Assembly: GCA_024645145.1 (NCBI GenBank)
Contig: JAHEGL010000214.1
Span: forward strand, 1-5,456
Origin: Planktotalea sp.
GTDB lineage: Bacteria > Pseudomonadota > Alphaproteobacteria > Rhodobacterales > Rhodobacteraceae
Direction: 5' to 3'
Length of the DNA: 5,456 nt
Below the pieces are notes generated by a model that saw only the letters and a list, made by a program, of their open reading frames with translations, was not told where the DNA came from and searched no databases. The translations under genes and the position numbers were made by a program. This document shows, in pieces, positions 5,217 through 5,456 of the stretch (positions are counted from its first letter, which is position 1; each line of letters opens with the position of its first letter).

Positions 5217-5456
5217 CTAACTTTTAGTCGCTGCGACACGCTGGCGTGCTTGGGCACTGTCCACATCATTTACACCAAGAAGATTGGCGATAAGACGCAA
5301 AAGTGCGTCCTCTTCCTGCTCACGTACGCCGTCTGCAAGGGCGATTGACCAAAGCGCTTCAATGACGCCAAGACGTTCTTCGTAAGGAACGGCGTCTTTG
5401 ATCGCACGGGTAAAGCGCACTGTGTCAGGGGCTTGTTGTTCCAGCTCTTCAGCGTC
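5217..5456 (-). CDS. TerB-like domain protein, C-terminal part, runs off right edge
   Basis: The minus-strand frame is open from the right edge to TAG at 5217-5219 and gives the last 79 residues. An internal GTG at 5420 is not needed as a start, because the frame continues upstream through DAEELEQQAPDT. The visible part has the TerB/TerB-like helical repeat pattern: EERLGVIEALWSIALADG, then VREQEEDALLRLIANLLGV. The ADG-x(3)-EE motif is the acidic turn of this fold. Small TerB-like proteins are common as single genes in Rhodobacterales and are mostly uncharacterised. The name comes from tellurite resistance clusters, but no other ter gene is visible, so a tellurite role should not be assumed. 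It probably forms its own unit and is a chance neighbour of the importer. Confidence 0.7.
   Translation of the reverse strand, partial: DAEELEQQAPDTVRFTRAIKDAVPYEERLGVIEALWSIALADGVREQEEDALLRLIANLLGVNDVDSAQARQRVAATKS

Noticed and set aside
5217..5456. Tellurite resistance function for the TerB-like gene
   Set aside because: Only the C-terminal part is seen and no other ter gene is present. TerB-like folds occur in many unrelated settings.

Overview
The window looks like chromosome of an alphaproteobacterium, most likely a roseobacter-type member of the Rhodobacterales. The evidence is the protein style: a binding protein whose mature N-terminus begins DGHAKTVRLGTEG, long permeases, a TerB-like neighbour, and moderate G+C by eye. 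No RNA genes, insertion sequences, CRISPR arrays or long repeats were seen. Nearly all the sequence is coding.

Layout from right to left, which is the direction of transcription for most genes. The C-terminal end of a TerB-like protein runs off the right edge (5217-5456, minus). It is followed by the ATPase (4349-5119, minus, TTG start) and the periplasmic binding protein (3607-4305, minus) of a polar/basic amino-acid (His/Lys-Arg/octopine type) ABC importer. A perfect 11-bp hairpin (3529-3554) then lies between the binding protein and a convergent, plus-strand DadA-like FAD oxidoreductase (2424-3518). Beyond it, on the minus strand again, come the two importer permeases (1454-2335 and 645-1454, sharing one base as TAATG). 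Eleven bases further on is the N-terminal 211 residues of a PuuA-type glutamine synthetase-like ligase, which runs off the left edge.

The likely shared job is uptake and first-step catabolism of a nitrogen compound. The importer would bring in a basic amino acid, opine or amine. The FAD enzyme would oxidise a C-N bond, and the ligase would gamma-glutamylate an amine. The substrate cannot be read from the sequence.

The importer is one functional set split into two transcription units by an oxidoreductase gene in the opposite direction, with a hairpin at the convergent junction and an 88-bp divergent spacer before the permeases. Two importer components carry unusual details. The ATPase reads LSCGQ in place of LSGGQ and DEPKSALD in place of DEPTSALD. 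The binding protein stops immediately before an in-frame KW... tail that looks like the normal family C-terminus. These could be lineage-specific variation, early decay or sequence error. I found no clear evidence of a wholly new system.
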